Positions 55,799-57,826 of a stretch of DNA of 57,826 bases are shown here, piece by piece; positions within the stretch are counted from its first letter, which is position 1; each line of letters begins with the position of its first letter. The notes under the pieces are model-generated. The model ran no database searches, was not told the DNA's origin, and saw nothing but the letters and a program-made list of their open reading frames with translations. The stretch spans positions 1 through 57,826 of the forward strand of contig JAOAIL010000007.1 of the NCBI GenBank assembly GCA_026414725.1, written 5' to 3'. Both the position numbers and the translations under genes were made by a program. The DNA comes from a bacterium. GTDB lineage: Bacteria; Ratteibacteria; UBA8468; B48-G9; JAFGKM01.

Positions 55799-56809
55799 AT
55801 GAAAACAATGCGAGAGATATCAGAAGAGTTAGGGGTTTCTATAGCGACTGTGTCTTATGTATACAACGATAGGTGGAAGGAGAAAAAAATAAGTAGGGAA
55901 CTAGCTGAAAGGATTAAAAGGAAACTTGAAGAAGAGGAGTATAACCCCAATATCCTTTCTCTCCAGTTTATGACACAAAAAACCCAGAGTATCGGGATTA
56001 TTCTTGGAGACCTTTCAAGGATTTTTAATCTGAATATCCTCTGCGGAATAGAGAAGGTGTTGAGCAAGGAAGATTATGTGAGTATTGTAGTAAGTTCTGA
56101 ATTGGGGAAAAAAGAAAAGCAGTATCTTAAAATAATGGAGTCAAGAAGAGTAGACGGTATTATTTTTGCACCTCATAATAACAGGGAGATACAGTTTATT
56201 AAAAGATTTTGTAAGAATACATCTTTGGTTTTTGTGGATAATTATCTGCCAGAGATAAATACGAGTTTTGTTGTAAGTGATAACTGGTACGGTGTATATG
56301 AAGCAGTGAAATATCTTATTAAAAAGGGAAGAAAGAAAATTGCATATGCTGGTAGTAATAAAGAACTGATAGTACTGAAAGAAAGATTTAAAGGATATAA
56401 AGATGCTTTAAGAGATGCTGACTTAAATATAGATAATAAACTTATCTGGAAAGTGTCTGATAGTTCTGAGTATCCTGCTATACTTAATGAGATGTTTTCT
56501 AAGATAAACCCGGATGCGATATTTGTTGAAAGTTTACTTTATTTTAAGAAAGGATTCAGATTTTTTTATGAAAAGGGAATTAAAATTCCTGATGATGTAC
56601 TGATAGCAGGATTTGACCCTGTAGATTTGAGTTTAAGTGAGATGTCAGAAGTGGGTCTTCATCTGGTAGTAAGAGGGACTATTCCTTTTGTTGAGCAGAG
56701 AGGAGAGGAGATGGGGAAAAAGGCGGCAGAGATTTTACTCGGAATGTTAAATGGAAAAAAGGAGATACAGCAGATATTTATAAAGCCAGAGTTGAAAAAC
56801 TTTAAATAA
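55799..56809 (+). CDS. LacI-family transcriptional regulator
   Basis: 336 aa. N-terminal HTH (TMREISEELGVSIATVSYVYND) and hinge helix region, then a periplasmic-binding sensor domain (SIGIILGDLSRIFN, RVDGIIFAPHNNRE, AVKYLIKKGRKKIAYAGS, DDVLIAGFDPVDLS). Likely a sugar- or metabolite-responsive repressor of itself and of the MDR dehydrogenase 14 nt downstream. The ATG follows the -10 box by 6 nt with no Shine-Dalgarno. Confidence 0.93.
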   Translation: MKTMREISEELGVSIATVSYVYNDRWKEKKISRELAERIKRKLEEEEYNPNILSLQFMTQKTQSIGIILGDLSRIFNLNILCGIEKVLSKEDYVSIVVSSELGKKEKQYLKIMESRRVDGIIFAPHNNREIQFIKRFCKNTSLVFVDNYLPEINTSFVVSDNWYGVYEAVKYLIKKGRKKIAYAGSNKELIVLKERFKGYKDALRDADLNIDNKLIWKVSDSSEYPAILNEMFSKINPDAIFVESLLYFKKGFRFFYEKGIKIPDDVLIAGFDPVDLSLSEMSEVGLHLVVRGTIPFVEQRGEEMGKKAAEILLGMLNGKKEIQQIFIKPELKNFK

Positions 56810-56823
56810 CAGAAAGGAGTGAG

Positions 56824-57826
56824 ATGTACGAGAAAGGTAAAGCAATAATTTTTAAGAGACCCCGGGAGGTAGAGGTAAGGGAAATAAAATTTGCAGAAAT
56901 GGATGATGAAACGATAGTAATAAAGACAAAATACAGCGGGATATCTATAGGGACAGAGATGGCGGTGTATAGAGGTGAGGCAGGCGGAGAAGGTGTATGG
57001 TATCCCTGTGTGCCTGGATATGAGGAGGTAGGAGAGGTTGTTTATGTGGGGAAGAATGCGCCTAAAACAAATACAGGAGAGACACTGAAGGTTGGGGATA
57101 GGGTGATGGCAAATGAGATAAGGTACTATCCTGACTATATGGCTGCATGGGGAGGTCAGTGTGAATATGCAATAGAGAATCCTAAAACCGCTCCTTTCCC
57201 TATGGATAGACCTGCAAAGATTCCAGACAATGTAAGTTATCAAGAGGCAGTAGTGGCATATCTTTCTGCTGTGGCAAAGAAGGGTATAGACAGGGTAAAG
57301 GTATATCCGGGAGAAACAGTACTTGTGATAGGGATGGGAGTGATTGGACTTTCTGCTGTTCAACTTGCGAAGTTATATGGTGCTGGGAAGGTAATTGCTA
57401 CTGATATACTTGATGAGCGGCTAAAACTTGCAAAGAAGTATACTGAGTATCTTGTAAATGGAAGCAATCCAAAGTCAACCAGAGAGATATTTGATATAAA
57501 TGATGGTAAGCAGGTGGATGTGGTTATAGAATGCAGCGGGGATGTTTCTGCAGTAAATAAACTTTTTGACTATGTAAGACCTGGAGGTAGGGTCCATCTT
57601 CAGGGACAGTACAGACAGCCGATAATTATTACAAGATATGCGAGATGGAACTGCAGTGACCTGGCAGTGACTGCAACAATTGCCATCAACCCTGGAGGGA
57701 AGGAAGAGATATTAAAACTTATATCAGAAGGGAAGTTTGATGCAAAATCACTTTATACAGAAGAGATGTATGTAGAGGATGCGCCGAAGGCGTATAAGAA
57801 ACTGGATGAAAACAGAGAGATACTTA
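56824..57826 (+). CDS. Zinc-type MDR alcohol dehydrogenase (partial, runs off window)
   Basis: 334 codons visible, 3' end missing. GroES-like domain (about 1-150; YSGISIGTEMAVYRGE, with Ile/Ser where the catalytic Cys of zinc ADHs usually lies, and VPGYEEVGEVVYVG), then a Rossmann domain with GMGVIGLSAVQLAKLYGA (about 173-190), CSGD, and GGRVHLQGQY. This is the BchC/'2-desacetyl-2-hydroxyethyl bacteriochlorophyllide' subgroup of MDR proteins, many of which oxidise sugars or polyols and lack the catalytic cysteine. RBS AAAGGAG before the ATG; co-transcribed with the lacI-type gene. Confidence 0.88.
   Translation, partial: MYEKGKAIIFKRPREVEVREIKFAEMDDETIVIKTKYSGISIGTEMAVYRGEAGGEGVWYPCVPGYEEVGEVVYVGKNAPKTNTGETLKVGDRVMANEIRYYPDYMAAWGGQCEYAIENPKTAPFPMDRPAKIPDNVSYQEAVVAYLSAVAKKGIDRVKVYPGETVLVIGMGVIGLSAVQLAKLYGAGKVIATDILDERLKLAKKYTEYLVNGSNPKSTREIFDINDGKQVDVVIECSGDVSAVNKLFDYVRPGGRVHLQGQYRQPIIITRYARWNCSDLAVTATIAINPGGKEEILKLISEGKFDAKSLYTEEMYVEDAPKAYKKLDENREIL

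Noticed and set aside
56659-57363. Minus-strand open frame of 234 codons
   Set aside because: It is antisense to the lacI-type and dehydrogenase genes; the translation is Cys/His/Tyr-rich with no family features.

Overview
This AT-rich bacterial window reads as a chromosome segment from an uncultured Gram-negative-type lineage. The likeliest home is the PVC/Omnitrophota/Lentisphaerota neighbourhood. That placement is inferred from three things: several pseudopilins with the 'H-X9-DG' C-terminal signature, an MttB-like methyltransferase without pyrrolysine beside secreted glycoside hydrolases, and a meso-diaminopimelate-type MurE. No 16S gene is present, so phylum is not settled.

Layout. 1-769: 5' part of a 23S rRNA gene (minus strand) with its own consensus promoter; a 451-residue protein of unknown function and tRNA-Ala lie upstream where a 16S gene might be expected. 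2.5-5.6 kb: O-antigen-ligase/TPR membrane protein and a GH4 glycosidase, convergent. 5.7-10.9 kb: a tight plus-strand operon (prepilin peptidase, unknown, RecG, glycosyltransferase 2, Pcm, small export protein). 10.9-15.4 kb: nucleotide-binding LOG-like protein, GTP-type PEP carboxykinase, class I aminotransferase, secreted unknown. 15.4-25.2 kb: minus-strand division/cell-wall cluster mraZ-rsmH-ftsL-ftsI-murE-murF-mraY-murD-ftsW. 25.3-31.6 kb: rhamnose-isomerase-like sugar isomerase, RNase P RNA, RNase HI, zinc-ribbon coiled-coil protein, CHASE-GAF-GGDEF cyclase, QueF, acylphosphatase. 31.7-33.6 kb: groEL-groES. 33.7-36.2 kb: small unknowns, PyrE and four tRNAs (Gly-CCC, Arg-TCT, Arg-CCG, Lys-CTT). 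36.2-39.1 kb: Zn/Mn-type ABC importer with a methyltransferase.

39.1-57.8 kb is accessory: three H-X9-DG pseudopilins, a GH172-like (DUF2961) protein, an Fe3+/polyamine-type ABC importer, a GntR-HTH/LacI-domain regulator next to a pseudopilin and a secreted glycosidase, an operon of M14-like deacylase + MttB-like methyltransferase + M28 peptidase fused to a GNAT acetyltransferase, a decayed gene, and a LacI regulator leading an MDR dehydrogenase that runs off the window. The prepilin peptidase at 5.7 kb would process the pseudopilins; the regulators, glycosidases and transporters suggest uptake and breakdown of plant or microbial polysaccharides.

Two cross-cutting signals stand out. First, a family of hairpin-rich intergenic repeats occurs four times, always 5' of a gene and in the gene's direction; three copies end shortly before or right at the -35 box of that gene. 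Second, several genes have a -10 box only 6-10 nt from the ATG and no Shine-Dalgarno, implying leaderless or nearly leaderless mRNAs.
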